NCBI GenBank assembly: GCA_964523395.1
Contig: CAZFXS010000009.1
Coordinates: forward strand, 62,001 to 126,000
Direction: 5' to 3'
Length of the DNA stretch: 64,000 bases
Origin: JANYJZ01 sp964523395
GTDB lineage: Bacteria; Bacteroidota; Ignavibacteria; UBA10030; SZUA-254
The notes beneath the pieces were generated by a model. The model was not told the DNA's origin. It worked only from the letters and a program-made list of their open reading frames with translations, and made no database searches. Position 1 is the first letter of the stretch; the number at the start of each line of letters is the position of its first letter. This document shows, one piece after another, positions 26,873 to 35,770 of the stretch. Position numbers and translations under genes: made by a program.

Positions 26873-27295
26873 TTACGGATGCACTACTTTTATATATCCC
26901 CACCCTTCATGCTGCTTCGAGATAATCTCATAAATGCCATCCGGCACGGTGCCGACTTCTTTGAGAATCTGGCTCCGATCGACTTTATTATTGCTCAGCG
27001 CCACTTCGCAGACTTTAAACGCGACATTGGGATTCTTCGCCGCTTCTTTCACCTGCTCGATAAACTGTGATTTCTCCGGCATAACCAGCTCGAACCCTTT
27101 GCCGTACATGACCACCTCGACCATGGCTTTTGGGTCCGCTTTTATTACCTCATTCACCCAGCGCATGACCGATTTATGATCCAGCGTGTCTTTACTGGTA
27201 AGATCAAAAACGACTTTATATGGTGCGGCGGTTTGGGCGGAGAGTGTGCTCAGACAAAGCAGAACAAGCGATAGAACTAAGAAGACATGTTTCAT
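26873..27295 (-). CDS. DsrE/DsrF-like protein with signal peptide
   Basis: A small (140 aa) periplasmic protein of the DsrE/F-like sulfur-relay superfamily. Translation from ATG 27295 is favoured because GGAGGG sits just upstream and a signal peptide opens the protein (MKHVFLVLSLVLLCLSTLSAQ); a longer in-frame ORF reaches 27418. The core shows the family pattern: YKVVFDLTS, VEVVMYGKGFELV, VAFKVCEVALSNN with one Cys, and VPDGIYEIISKQHEGWGYIKV at the end. Cytosolic DsrE proteins carry persulfide sulfur on a Cys; exported single-domain homologues are common in Bacteroidota and their role is unknown. The single conserved-position Cys near residue 100 makes redox or sulfur binding possible. The gene seems to stand alone. 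Confidence 0.8.
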   Translation of the reverse strand: MKHVFLVLSLVLLCLSTLSAQTAAPYKVVFDLTSKDTLDHKSVMRWVNEVIKADPKAMVEVVMYGKGFELVMPEKSQFIEQVKEAAKNPNVAFKVCEVALSNNKVDRSQILKEVGTVPDGIYEIISKQHEGWGYIKVVHP

Positions 27296-27448
27296 TGGAA
27301 TTCCCTCCAAATGGTAGACAGTAGAGTTGATTTTTTGATATGATAAATATACTGTGGAAAGAAGCAGAATGCAAGAGGAGATATATCGGTTAAAATTAAA
27401 AACTACGGGGATACACACACATAACGGAATGAAGAAAGAAGCATGTCA

Positions 27449-28105
27449 CTACCGAAACAGATGCAGTTCTTCCTCCTTGTCAACAAACAGAGGAATATAC
27501 TTGCCGGCGACAATCCACGCAAACCCGAACGCCACCAGCGCAATTGCTTCGCCCCAGTAGGTAATACGAAGGTGATTCCCTGCCTCCTGAAGAACATCCA
27601 ATTTAAATACACCCATAACAAATATGCATGCAACCATCACCCATCCGCAGAGGAGATAGACCTTGTTCCGCCGGCCTTTCTTTCCTTCGGCACCTTTTAT
27701 TTTTACTCTAAAGGGACTGAAACAAAAAAACGCCAGTATGGAAAATAACACCGCCGCAGTGACGGAATGGATTACGGAGCTTGTGTCAACATTGCACACA
27801 TAGCAGTTTGTCGGAAAAAGTGCGATCAAAGCCGCCGCAATTGATGCTACTTTACTTGTCCATGCTTCCGTCGGTGTATGTCCGTTATATGCCCAGAGAA
27901 ACGCGCTGACGACAAACATCATACCCACAAACGCATCACGGGCATTCGTGTAATACGAAGCGCTGATCGACGGAAGCCTCGCAGCGGAAACAATGCTGAC
28001 CACAAATGGAAGCAAAAACGCGATCAGGCCCACAAGCAGTCGAAGCGCGCGGTAGTCGAAGACGGGGTGGGAAATTTTGTCGATCAAATATTTACTCTTC
28101 CCCAA
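27449..28105 (-). CDS. Six-helix integral membrane protein, possibly DUF998/Frag1-like
   Basis: The 218-residue product has about six hydrophobic helices (LLVGLIAFLLPFVVSIVS; AFVGMMFVVSAFLWAY; VASIAAALIALFPT; VIHSVTAAVLFSILAFFCF; YLLCGWVMVACIFVMGVF; GEAIALVAFGFAWIVAG). The sequence SISASYYTNARDAFVGMMF after the first helix recalls the DUF998/Frag1 group of unknown membrane proteins. The start is uncertain: 28105 is a TTG, and a second TTG at 28087 has a better placed GGGGAAGAG upstream. The neighbours (a DsrE-like protein and a possible beta-barrel) do not point to a role. Confidence 0.7.
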   Translation of the reverse strand: MGKSKYLIDKISHPVFDYRALRLLVGLIAFLLPFVVSIVSAARLPSISASYYTNARDAFVGMMFVVSAFLWAYNGHTPTEAWTSKVASIAAALIALFPTNCYVCNVDTSSVIHSVTAAVLFSILAFFCFSPFRVKIKGAEGKKGRRNKVYLLCGWVMVACIFVMGVFKLDVLQEAGNHLRITYWGEAIALVAFGFAWIVAGKYIPLFVDKEEELHLFR

Positions 28106-28165
28106 ATCGTTATAGCAAATTTATTGTTCGGAAGAATCGTATTTTTCAATGCTCTTTGGGTGCTT

Positions 28166-29023
28166 TTATCGTTTCGGAATTAGTTGAACCGTCAAACGAC
28201 TTGTTATCCGATCTCTCATCCACGGTTGATATGCAAAAAGCCCTTGATAGGCAATATTGAAAAATTGCGCAAGACGTAATCCAATAGTTACTTGCCCAAC
28301 TCCGACATTGGCAGTCGATGGTGCTTTGATTGATTCAAAAAAAATATCACTCCCCCCCACTAAACCCATTCTTAAATAACCAAAAATGTAAAGGTCTTCT
28401 TTTTGACTACCCAAGAACCCACGCAACTCACACGCAAGATCCCAGTTTGCATCAATTTTATCAGTACTTGATCCAAGCCCCGGAATATTGGCAGCTAATC
28501 TCGGTCGAATGAAAAATAATAATCGGTAGTCATCATCCCATTCATTGATACTAATAAATGGGATATCCCATTCCAGATATCCATTACCCCCCCTAGCAAG
28601 AAAATTTTCTAAAGATTGGGTTGAATCAGTAAGTGAGCTCGCTTTCGAAATAAGACCACCAAAAGTCATTCTTGAAAACCCAATAAAAGTATGATAAAAA
28701 TCGGCACTGACAGAACCACTCTTTGCTTCACCAGAAACAAAGACGCTCGAAATAACAATGTCGTCAAGTGACGAGATGTTGTCATCAGCAAAAAATAATT
28801 GACCTTGTGTTTTAGTTTTAAAAGGAATAAATCTGACAGAACTGGAATCATTGTATAAAGTTTTAAAAGCCTGCTTTATCGTATCCCTTATCTTTATGGT
28901 ACCCTCCGCCCGGTCAATTAAACCTTCGGCACGATGATCCCAATCCTGGGCCCACAAAAATGAGTTGGCAAAGAAGATTCCAATACAAAAATACAACATA
29001 GTAAACCAACGCAATTGTACCAT
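28166..29023 (-). CDS. Secreted protein of unknown function, probable outer-membrane beta-barrel
   Basis: I do not recognise the family. The ATG at 29023 has GGAG at good spacing and is followed by a signal peptide ending FANSFLWAQ. The 285 residues then alternate polar and hydrophobic residues in a way typical of beta-strands (YLEWDIPFISI, YRLLFFIRPRLAANI, LYIFGYLRMGLVGGS, VGVGQVTIGLRLAQFFNIAYQG). The protein ends RLTVQLIPKR, not in an aromatic residue, which is a little unusual for a barrel. It lies 75 bases upstream of the phospholipase D-like gene's stop on the same strand, so a shared transcript is possible. G+C here (about 28166-29023) seems lower than in neighbours. Confidence 0.65.
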   Translation of the reverse strand: MVQLRWFTMLYFCIGIFFANSFLWAQDWDHRAEGLIDRAEGTIKIRDTIKQAFKTLYNDSSSVRFIPFKTKTQGQLFFADDNISSLDDIVISSVFVSGEAKSGSVSADFYHTFIGFSRMTFGGLISKASSLTDSTQSLENFLARGGNGYLEWDIPFISINEWDDDYRLLFFIRPRLAANIPGLGSSTDKIDANWDLACELRGFLGSQKEDLYIFGYLRMGLVGGSDIFFESIKAPSTANVGVGQVTIGLRLAQFFNIAYQGLFAYQPWMRDRITSRLTVQLIPKR

Positions 29024-29098
29024 GAAAACGCTCCTATATTTGTTTGTTTATATTAATACTATTTTCAAGCTCGGTAAAAATATTATTTACAGTTCTTA

Positions 29099-30817
29099 TC
29101 AATTCCCAAACCCATAACTAAACATCGTTCTCCTTTTGAAACGATCGGTTCCCGGCTTGAAATATGGCTTCACCCATTCGTCTGACTTCGGTTTTAAAAA
29201 TCTCCGTTTCTTTTGCTCTGCCGCGCTGCTTTTATCAATGCTATGGAGATACCGGAAATACCAATGATCAAACAGCCTGAAGAATTCGCCGAGGTAAATA
29301 TCCTGCACCCGTGTTTCATCCTTCTTGTTACTGCAAGGGATGATGACCATGTTCTCGTCGTTGGAGGAAGTCGAATTGGTGCTGAAATTCGCCGAGCCCG
29401 TAATCACCAGCGGTTTCGGACCCATCGGGTCTTTAAGTAAGTACTTGGTATGGATATACAGCACGTTCGCGCCGTTCAGTCCGCTGTGAATTTCATCCAG
29501 CCACTGCCCCCACTGGTTTTCAAATTTGGCACCCGGTGCCATGATAACGTCGGGATCTGGATTGAATTTCTTTGCAGCGGCAGATTGCTTCTTCCCGCTG
29601 TTGAGCATAACATACCTGACGGCGCTTGAACTTGCTTCAAGTATTGTGCTGAAACGTGTATCCAGATTAAACGGAAGCGTAATAGCACCAAGCTTTGTCG
29701 CTGAACCGAGAACATCGGCATAGGTATCCAGCATTTTATTTCCTTTACGCGGACTGAAAATAATCGTCATGTTGTTATCCGCAATCTCGTTTAGTTTTAT
29801 AGTCGGCCAGTGTTTGTCGACTTCTTCTTTCAAATCGTCTTTGGAAGGATCGTCTTTCAGGAGTTTCCAGTATTTGAGGTATTCTTCGGCAACAGCCTTA
29901 TCTTTGATGCAATGCCCGACATTTGAATGTCCGAAAATGCCTCCCATGGAAATATTCGTACTGCCCGTCCAGACCATTATCGGCTCATCGTCTTTCAGCA
30001 GGACAATGAATTTATTATGCGGTATCCCGTCGGTATTTTTCCGCGCAAAGGTCGTTTTCTTATCGTTCACTTTGAACCCTGCTTCTGTCAGAACCTTTTC
30101 ATTGTCACGCGTTTGTGTTTCGTCTTTTCTTGATTCATAAATGATCTTGACATCAGCTCCGTTGTTTTGCGCGTCTTTGAATGCCCTCATCACGTCGATC
30201 TGGTCAAGCTCGTACAATGCGGCTCGCAGTCCCCAGCCCTTGTCCTTTGCCTGCTTCACATACGCGCAGACAGCTTCAAACAATCCGCGCGAGAGCCACG
30301 CGAGGCGCTCCTGTTTTTCTTTTTCTGTCAATGACGAATCGGTAGGTTTCAGGTTATCGAAACGTGCTTCATATGCCTGACTTGCCGCGGTACCGCGGTT
30401 AAAATATATTTCGTGTTTGATATCTTTTAATGGTTCAGGCTTGACTGTAATTTTTAATTCATCGCCGTATCTCAGGTCATCGGGTTTGCCGAGCACCGGA
30501 AGGATTTTATACTTGTAAATTTTATCTGGCTCGACAGCATAGTCAGCCCACGTAAAGGATTGTATAGGATGCAGGTTTGTCGGATAAGTTACTTTCGGCT
30601 GAGGATCAGGAATGATTTTCTCAAAAGGCTTATATCCCTTAAGCCAGTCGCCGCCGTTCGAAATATCCTTGCCCGAACTGTTGCATTTTGTGCGGTGGAT
30701 AGCAAACCCCAGCAGGTCTGTTGTCTCGCTTTCTTTCGCATCAAAGGCAAGCGTAATGACATGCGTTCCTGCAATCGCGTGCACACTGAATTTGTTGTTG
30801 TGAGTTCCCTTCCTCAT
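29099..30817 (-). CDS. Phospholipase D-like protein with two HKD motifs
   Basis: A 572-residue member of the PLD superfamily, which cleaves phosphodiester bonds in lipids or nucleic acids through a covalent His intermediate. HKD motif 1 is HNK (His267, Lys269) in PHNKFIVLLKDDEPIMVWTG followed by STNIS; motif 2 is HTKYLLKD (His456, Lys458, Asp463) followed by TGSANFS. Both carry the GS[ATG]N signature behind the motif. The first ~130 residues look like an FN3-type beta domain (ITLAFDAKESETTDLLGFAI, YKYKILPVLG). There is no signal peptide, so the protein is probably cytoplasmic. Similar cytosolic FN3-PLD proteins have unclear roles; defence or phage-related nuclease activity is possible but unproven. 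A ribosome site (AGGAG) precedes the ATG at 30817. Confidence 0.85.
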   Translation of the reverse strand: MRKGTHNNKFSVHAIAGTHVITLAFDAKESETTDLLGFAIHRTKCNSSGKDISNGGDWLKGYKPFEKIIPDPQPKVTYPTNLHPIQSFTWADYAVEPDKIYKYKILPVLGKPDDLRYGDELKITVKPEPLKDIKHEIYFNRGTAASQAYEARFDNLKPTDSSLTEKEKQERLAWLSRGLFEAVCAYVKQAKDKGWGLRAALYELDQIDVMRAFKDAQNNGADVKIIYESRKDETQTRDNEKVLTEAGFKVNDKKTTFARKNTDGIPHNKFIVLLKDDEPIMVWTGSTNISMGGIFGHSNVGHCIKDKAVAEEYLKYWKLLKDDPSKDDLKEEVDKHWPTIKLNEIADNNMTIIFSPRKGNKMLDTYADVLGSATKLGAITLPFNLDTRFSTILEASSSAVRYVMLNSGKKQSAAAKKFNPDPDVIMAPGAKFENQWGQWLDEIHSGLNGANVLYIHTKYLLKDPMGPKPLVITGSANFSTNSTSSNDENMVIIPCSNKKDETRVQDIYLGEFFRLFDHWYFRYLHSIDKSSAAEQKKRRFLKPKSDEWVKPYFKPGTDRFKRRTMFSYGFGN

Positions 30818-30896
30818 GAAAGCGCTCCTTTAATAAAATGTGGAAAGAAATGATATTCAGGAAATGTTCAAAAAATCGTATCGCCCCAAAATAACT

Positions 30897-30936
30897 CCGC
30901 TGTTATCCGCAGTACAGCATCGGCAAATAACAGCGG
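30897..30936 (-). terminator. Possible terminator after the LuxR-type regulator operon
   Basis: The arms CCGCTGTTAT (30897-30906) and ATAACAGCGG (30927-30936) pair perfectly. Read on the minus strand, the hairpin is followed by GAGTTATTTT, a weak T tract. The 290 bases between 30818 and 31108 hold no gene. Confidence 0.5.
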
Positions 30937-31108
30937 TTCCACTTCACCCCCAACCTTGTTGTTTGTGCTTCCTAACTAACTAATCCACCCTTGTAAGGCT
31001 GCACATGTGAAAGTATCAAAGAGATATGAAAGCCGCAATACGGTAAACACCTAATTCTTTGGTGGGAATTTACCTACCTGGGAGCGGAATCGGCAACGGC
31101 AGGCTTAT

Positions 31109-31756
31109 TTAGAGGAATCCTTTGGTCATAGCATACCTTGTGAGCCCTGCTACATCATGAATATCGAGCTTTTCCATGATTTGCTGGCGATGCTTATCGA
31201 CTGTTTTAGGGCTGATATTGAGCAAGATACCTATTTCTTTGTTGGTTTTGCTGGCGGCGATGAACTGAAGGACTTCTTTTTCCCTGAATGTGAGTTGTGG
31301 TGTTGCGCCGTCACCGGGTTTGTTCTGCTTTTTTTCCAAAAGCACTCGGGAAACCGAGGGGCTGAAAAACGCATTCCCTTTTTTCACTTCGCGGATTGCC
31401 GTCAGCAGGTCACCGGCAGCAGTCTCTTTTATAAGATAGCCGTTCACCCCCGCCTGGATTGCCTGCTCGACAAGTTCTTCGTCTTCATACATTGAGAGAA
31501 TAATCACGCCTGTTTCGGGCCGGAATGATTTTATCTTGCTCGTTGCCTGCAGTCCGTTAAAGACGGGCATTTTAATATCCATAACAATGACATCAGGATG
31601 TTTTATCCTGGCAAGTTCGATAACATCAGAACCGGTGGACGCTTCACCGATGATTTCGATATCGTTTTCATCCTCCAGCAACGCGCGAAGGCCCTGCCGG
31701 AATATCGTATGATCGTCTGCCAGAATGATGCTGATATTCTTTGCCTGCTTCATCAT
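31109..31756 (-). CDS. NarL/FixJ-type response regulator
   Basis: A 215-residue DNA-binding response regulator. The receiver domain (about residues 8-125) has the acidic pair in ADDHTIFRQGLRALL, phospho-acceptor Asp60 in DVIVMDIKMPVFNG and the conserved Lys in VNGYLIKE. The C-terminal LuxR helix-turn-helix (150-212) shows LTFREKEVLQFIA and TNKEIGILLNISPKTVDKHR. It is the last gene of a four-gene minus-strand operon and starts six bases after the stop of the kinase gene, so the two are a cognate pair. Confidence 0.93.
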   Translation of the reverse strand: MMKQAKNISIILADDHTIFRQGLRALLEDENDIEIIGEASTGSDVIELARIKHPDVIVMDIKMPVFNGLQATSKIKSFRPETGVIILSMYEDEELVEQAIQAGVNGYLIKETAAGDLLTAIREVKKGNAFFSPSVSRVLLEKKQNKPGDGATPQLTFREKEVLQFIAASKTNKEIGILLNISPKTVDKHRQQIMEKLDIHDVAGLTRYAMTKGFL

Positions 31757-31762
31757 CGCTCC

Positions 31763-33013
31763 TTATGACAATTTGAGAGCTTCATGTTCACCAATCGGTA
31801 TTTTCGCCTGCACAGACGTGCCGTGTCCCGGCGTGGACATTACTCTGAATTCTCCGTGAACGAGATTCACACGTTCCTGCATCCCGAGTAATCCCATGCC
31901 GCGGTCATGACGAGGCGATTCGACCTTTTCAATTTCAAATCCCTTTCCATCGTCCACGACATCGACAAGAATATTTCCGTCGTCTTTACGAAGCTCAACG
32001 GTAACAACCCTCGCCTGCGCATGTTTGGCAATATTCGTCAAGCTCTCCTGTATAACTCTAAACAGCACTGTTTTCTTTTCGTTGTTGAGTGATTCAATAT
32101 CGCTGTTGTCATCGGTGAGGTACGTTTCAATGCCGGTTCGCTCGGTGTATTCCTTCAGCAGGCGTTCGATGGAAGAAAGAATGCCCATTTCGCTCAGCGC
32201 GAGCGGGCGGAGTTCCTTTAAAAACTGCCGTATTCTGCCAAACATTTCGCCTGCTACTTTTTCCGTATCGCTGATTTTCGCTTTTACTGCCGATTCATCC
32301 TGCAGGCTGAAGTTCTTCTTCATCAACTCCAGATTTACTTTGATGGTGGCAAGAAGCTGGCCGATTTCATCGTGGAGCTCGCGCCCTATCTTCCGGCGTT
32401 CGTCTTCCTGCACTTTCAACATTTCCATTGAAACAAGGCGGAGATTCTCGCGCATCATTTCGGCTTTTTCGTACAGAAGCTTCATCTGCCGCTCGCGTTT
32501 AAGCAATGAGCGTTCGAATCCCTTTTGGTCGGTTACATTGCGCGCGATCCCCTGCACGCTGACAGCGCCATTGCTATCGATCACCAAACTGCTCCGGAAA
32601 TCAAGCAGTATAACTTTCAGTTGATTCCTGTTGATAAACGGAAAAATACCCTGCACTTCCCGCTCCCCGTTGCGGAATTTGGCAAGGTAGTGTTTCACTT
32701 CCTCACTTTTGCCCAGTCCGGGAATATCCATGATATTCCTGCCGACAATACTTCCGACACCGGTTTCCAGCACCCGCGCCGCGGTTTCATTTATTTCCAC
32801 AATAGTGCCGTCCACCTTATGAATGTACACAATGTCGGAGACGGTATTAAACAGCGAACTATATTTTTTTTCGTTGTCGACAATGATCGACCGTTTCTCT
32901 TGCTGTGATTGAACACGCGTCTTTCGGAGAAATATAAATGAACTGATAAGCGCTACCCCGAGAATAAGGGCACCCAATGTTCCGATCAGTATGGGCCACC
33001 ATAAATCGGGCAT
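31763..33013 (-). CDS. PAS-containing sensor histidine kinase (HisKA_3/NarX type)
   Basis: The favoured start is ATG 33013, which overlaps the stop of the preceding gene (TGATG), giving 416 residues; an ORF to 33124 exists but runs into that gene. One membrane helix (ILIGTLGALILGVALISSFIFL) is followed by a PAS domain (YSSLFNTVSDIVYIH, DGTIVEINETAARVLE), a coiled region, the HisKA_3 box with His about 213 (GRELHDEIGQLLATIKVNLELM) and an HATPase domain (VIQESLTNIAKHAQA, DDGKGF, GMGLLGMQERV). It should phosphorylate the regulator encoded next. With its tiny extracytoplasmic part it probably senses through the PAS domain or through the membrane protein encoded upstream. Confidence 0.92.
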   Translation of the reverse strand: MPDLWWPILIGTLGALILGVALISSFIFLRKTRVQSQQEKRSIIVDNEKKYSSLFNTVSDIVYIHKVDGTIVEINETAARVLETGVGSIVGRNIMDIPGLGKSEEVKHYLAKFRNGEREVQGIFPFINRNQLKVILLDFRSSLVIDSNGAVSVQGIARNVTDQKGFERSLLKRERQMKLLYEKAEMMRENLRLVSMEMLKVQEDERRKIGRELHDEIGQLLATIKVNLELMKKNFSLQDESAVKAKISDTEKVAGEMFGRIRQFLKELRPLALSEMGILSSIERLLKEYTERTGIETYLTDDNSDIESLNNEKKTVLFRVIQESLTNIAKHAQARVVTVELRKDDGNILVDVVDDGKGFEIEKVESPRHDRGMGLLGMQERVNLVHGEFRVMSTPGHGTSVQAKIPIGEHEALKLS

Positions 33014-33642
33014 CACCGCACTAAAAGAAACGCACGAAAGTAAATAAGATTCACCGCGATATTTAATCCCCAATGAATATTCCAGATGGGTACTGCTTCT
33101 ATAAAAGGAAGAAATGTGAACCATTTAAACACGGAGAACAGAATAAAGTTACCGGTAAAATAGAAAAAAATCCCGCATGTTATCCAAAAACGCGGATCGG
33201 AAAAAAAGTTGGGCTCTTCACCCTGTATAAACCGGAACAGCGTCAAAATGGCGAATATCAGAACGAGAACACTCGCGGTTGTGTATGTGTATTGATCGTC
33301 GCCAGCCAGTGGTTCAAATGTGAATTTTGCAATAGTCCAGAAGAGTACGAAAATAAAAAGGGACCAACGAAAAAATGCCGCAATGGAGATATACCGCTGC
33401 CACCGGCTCAGAATAATGACAATAATACAAACATTCACAAGGTGGTACCATTGAATCATCCATAAGTTGTTGATCCCCCGTATCGCCATAAAATAGCTTG
33501 TTACTTCCATACCGGCGCTCAAGACTACCTGGAGAAAAAACCATAGGACTGTTTTCTCCATCTTTCGAATTTTCCATCCACCTCCGAACACCGGAAGGAT
33601 ATTGGAAAAGAGGTCGATGTATGCCAGTATGAGAGGGTTCAT
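33013..33642 (-). CDS. Seven-helix membrane protein coupled to the kinase gene
   Basis: This 209-residue protein consists almost wholly of hydrophobic helices (about six to seven): VLWFFLQVVLSAGMEVTSYFM, LVNVCIIVIILS, WSLFIFVLFWTIAKF, ASVLVLIFAILTLF, WITCGIFFYFTGNFILF, IHWGLNIAVNLIYFRAFLL. I do not know a named domain, but membrane proteins of this size and topology are often found directly before NarX-like kinases in Bacteroidota. Its stop overlaps the kinase start by one base, implying translational coupling, so it is probably the membrane sensor or a modulator of the kinase. It ends in FLLVR. Confidence 0.78.
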   Translation of the reverse strand: MNPLILAYIDLFSNILPVFGGGWKIRKMEKTVLWFFLQVVLSAGMEVTSYFMAIRGINNLWMIQWYHLVNVCIIVIILSRWQRYISIAAFFRWSLFIFVLFWTIAKFTFEPLAGDDQYTYTTASVLVLIFAILTLFRFIQGEEPNFFSDPRFWITCGIFFYFTGNFILFSVFKWFTFLPFIEAVPIWNIHWGLNIAVNLIYFRAFLLVR

Positions 33643-33660
33643 GGTATTAAGGTGCAGAGG

Positions 33661-34098
33661 TTATTTATTGAGAACGCTGTTGTTGGGACAGATCGGCGGG
33701 CAGGGCCACCCCGTTTCAAGCAGTAACCCGGCGGTCATATCTTCTCCTGACGAGTCAGTCGCAACCAGAACAAAGGCCAGCGTTCCGTCATCCTTTTTTC
33801 CGTTATAAATACGTATGCCGGCACATCCCTTTTGGTCAATAAGCTCTCTGATTGCACTGCTTTCAAATGATTCTGCCAATATTGTCCCTGCCACAACACC
33901 GGTACGGAAATTTTTTGTAAAACGCATCGCATCATCCAAACTGATATTGTGTTTTCCCGATGCCGCCATGAGAGATTGACGGTTTACCTGAGGCTCCTGC
34001 TTGCTGTTACATCCCGTCCCGACGTATGATAATAACAAAATTACCAGAATTAATAAAGCATAGAACAACCCCCGATAAAGGGCAAAAAACTTGAACAT
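33661..34098 (-). CDS. Small lipoprotein heading the signalling operon
   Basis: ATG 34098 is chosen because AAGGAGG lies just upstream (a longer ORF begins at 34179). The 145-residue product has a hydrophobic leader and a plausible lipobox Cys in LLSYVGTGCNS. The mature part includes LDDAMRFTKNFR, GTILAESFESSAIRELIDQKGCAGIRIY and a C-terminal WPCPPICPNNS cluster, so four Cys remain outside the lipobox. I do not recognise the family. It is the first gene of an operon followed by the 7TM protein, the kinase and the regulator, with a gap of 18 bases, and may be a periplasmic sensor or co-sensor. Confidence 0.75.
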   Translation of the reverse strand: MFKFFALYRGLFYALLILVILLLSYVGTGCNSKQEPQVNRQSLMAASGKHNISLDDAMRFTKNFRTGVVAGTILAESFESSAIRELIDQKGCAGIRIYNGKKDDGTLAFVLVATDSSGEDMTAGLLLETGWPCPPICPNNSVLNK

Positions 34099-34304
34099 AT
34101 ATCCTCCTTGCATTTTATGATTGTATCCCCCGGAATGGATTATCACGGCAGGTTTTCTCAATGATCCCGAAAAAATCACCTGGGGTTTCTTTCGAAAAGC
34201 GAGCCAATCAGCCGCTAATATATCAGGTAAAAACCTAATCTACAATGGGGCGATTACCTATTTTGATGGTAGGAAATTGCCGTATATACAAGGAGAAATA
34301 AAAA

Positions 34305-34332
34305 TCCCTGCCGGTACATAGGCCGGCAGGGA
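34305..34332 (-). terminator. Rho-independent terminator of the coiled-coil lipoprotein gene
   Basis: The arms TCCCTGCCGG (34305-34314) and CCGGCAGGGA (34323-34332) pair perfectly around eight bases. On the minus strand the hairpin is followed by TTTTATTT. Confidence 0.85.
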
Positions 34333-34356
34333 CAATAATATAAAGTTCATTATTAA

Positions 34357-35241
34357 TTAGTTTTTGCTTCCTTCGCGGTCAGTGATGATAACCAAATATT
34401 TATCCTGCCAAAAGTGGTCAGGTTCGGCAATTGTAAGCAGTGTTTGATCTGTACCGACCAGCGATTTTGTATAGAACTGTGCACTCCGCTTCGGGACAAT
34501 TTCCTCAATCCTGCCATTTACCTGAATTGACTTGTACACTTCCCTATTGATGGGCTTGAACATGCGTTCATCAAATCCGGAGGCAAGTGTCGTGGTGGAT
34601 CCTATCCCCCAGAGGATGCCGCCTTCATCCTTGATGATACCCATTTGCTCCAATTCATCCTTGGTGCCTGCGATATAATATGTGGTAGTAATTGTTTTGT
34701 ATTGTGTATCAATCACTGAATCTTTTTCAGTAATCATACGCGATTTTTGCGCCACATCCATTTCGAGACTTTCCATCCGTTTACCAAGATCGGCAATAGA
34801 CTGATCACGCTCGGCGATAGTCTTCTGCAGATTATCCACCATTTTCTTCAGACCTGCATACTGTTTCGTTGATGACGCAAGCTTTGATTGCAGTTTTGCC
34901 ACCTGCTCATGATTGCTCTTGAGCGTAGCCCGGATAACATCGATTTTATCGATAACGCTTGCCCGGACCTGTTCCCGCGTAAGGCCTTTCTCACTTTCGA
35001 GCGCGGTAGCGGTTTTCAGCAGGGAGCTTTCTTTCGCTTTTACTTCTTCGATACTGTTATATACATCGTTAATATCATTAACGACTTTATCGACATACTC
35101 ATCCCGTGAAGTTATTTCCTGGCTTAATTGAGTATTGTCAGTTTGCAGTGTATTTACCTGTCGTTCAAGTTCTTCGGTTCTGTTATTGCAACCGATAGCC
35201 GACAGGATCACGAGCAGCGCGAGAAACGTGGTGATTTTCAT
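34357..35241 (-). CDS. Coiled-coil lipoprotein of unknown function
   Basis: This 294-residue protein starts at ATG 35241 with AAGGAGA upstream. The leader ends in a good lipobox (LVILSAIGC, Cys18). Residues about 20-190 form long heptad-rich coiled coils (TEELERQVNTLQTDNTQLSQEI, DNLQKTIAERDQSIADLGKRM shown in part). The last ~100 residues form a compact beta domain (YYIAGTKDELEQMGIIKDEGG, PDHFWQDKYLVIITD). Similar proteins are widespread in Bacteroidota and unnamed. It is monocistronic, with its own terminator. A role as a cell-envelope spacer or stress lipoprotein is inference. Confidence 0.8.
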   Translation of the reverse strand: MKITTFLALLVILSAIGCNNRTEELERQVNTLQTDNTQLSQEITSRDEYVDKVVNDINDVYNSIEEVKAKESSLLKTATALESEKGLTREQVRASVIDKIDVIRATLKSNHEQVAKLQSKLASSTKQYAGLKKMVDNLQKTIAERDQSIADLGKRMESLEMDVAQKSRMITEKDSVIDTQYKTITTTYYIAGTKDELEQMGIIKDEGGILWGIGSTTTLASGFDERMFKPINREVYKSIQVNGRIEEIVPKRSAQFYTKSLVGTDQTLLTIAEPDHFWQDKYLVIITDREGSKN

Positions 35242-35770
35242 ACCTGTTCTCCTTAATAAGGTACACGAAGGTCTAGTTCCTTCGTCAGGTTACTGGAAAA
35301 CGGGTCGCATGAGAGGAGGTGTTGGGAAAAATTGTATTGAAGCGTAACTGCGCGAGGCGTTACTTTCTAATCTAACATTAAAATTTAAAAAGGCAAGTAA
35401 AATTTTTCAGTGTTAAATATTTTTTTGAAAAATTATTTCAGATATGGACGAATATCGCATAAAATGATTGAAAAGTTTTTCATTTACAACTATTTAGATC
35501 ACGAAAAATATTTTTTAACATCGAAAGTGTATTTTTTTCTTGACATTCAGTCAGATAATCTTACTTTATTATAAGAATTTCGATTATTACTTCCCGCTAA
35601 TAAAGTGATAATGCTGTCCGGAGGGTCTTTTTTCCAAACTTCCCTCCACGTTACTTTCCACGCCCGCACATCAGGATAACGTAGTAAAAGGCTCCGGCTT
35701 TAATACGTTGCGCAAAACATACGCAGTCGCGATATCTTCAAATTTGAACAAAATAGGAGATTTCTTGACT
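35242..35770. other. AT-rich intergenic region upstream of the trehalose operon
   Basis: About 530 bases without a convincing gene. From 35385 to 35580 the DNA is very AT-rich. A TTGACA at 35540-35545 is followed by TACTTT 16 bases later, a weak promoter candidate pointing to the trehalose operon. A GGAGGG/CCCTCC hairpin (35620-35647) would lie in the leader. An in-frame TTG at 35708 extends the first gene, but ATG 35771 looks better. Confidence 0.45.

Noticed and set aside
29099..30817. Defence island around the PLD-like gene
   Set aside because: No restriction, toxin, CBASS or similar genes nearby; one candidate gene is not enough.
30560..30853. Plus-strand 97-codon ORF antisense to the PLD gene start
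   Set aside because: Overlaps a strongly supported gene and gives a Cys/Arg-rich product of no known type.
32025..32624. Plus-strand 199-codon ORF antisense to the kinase
   Set aside because: Serine/arginine-rich shadow of the kinase coding strand.
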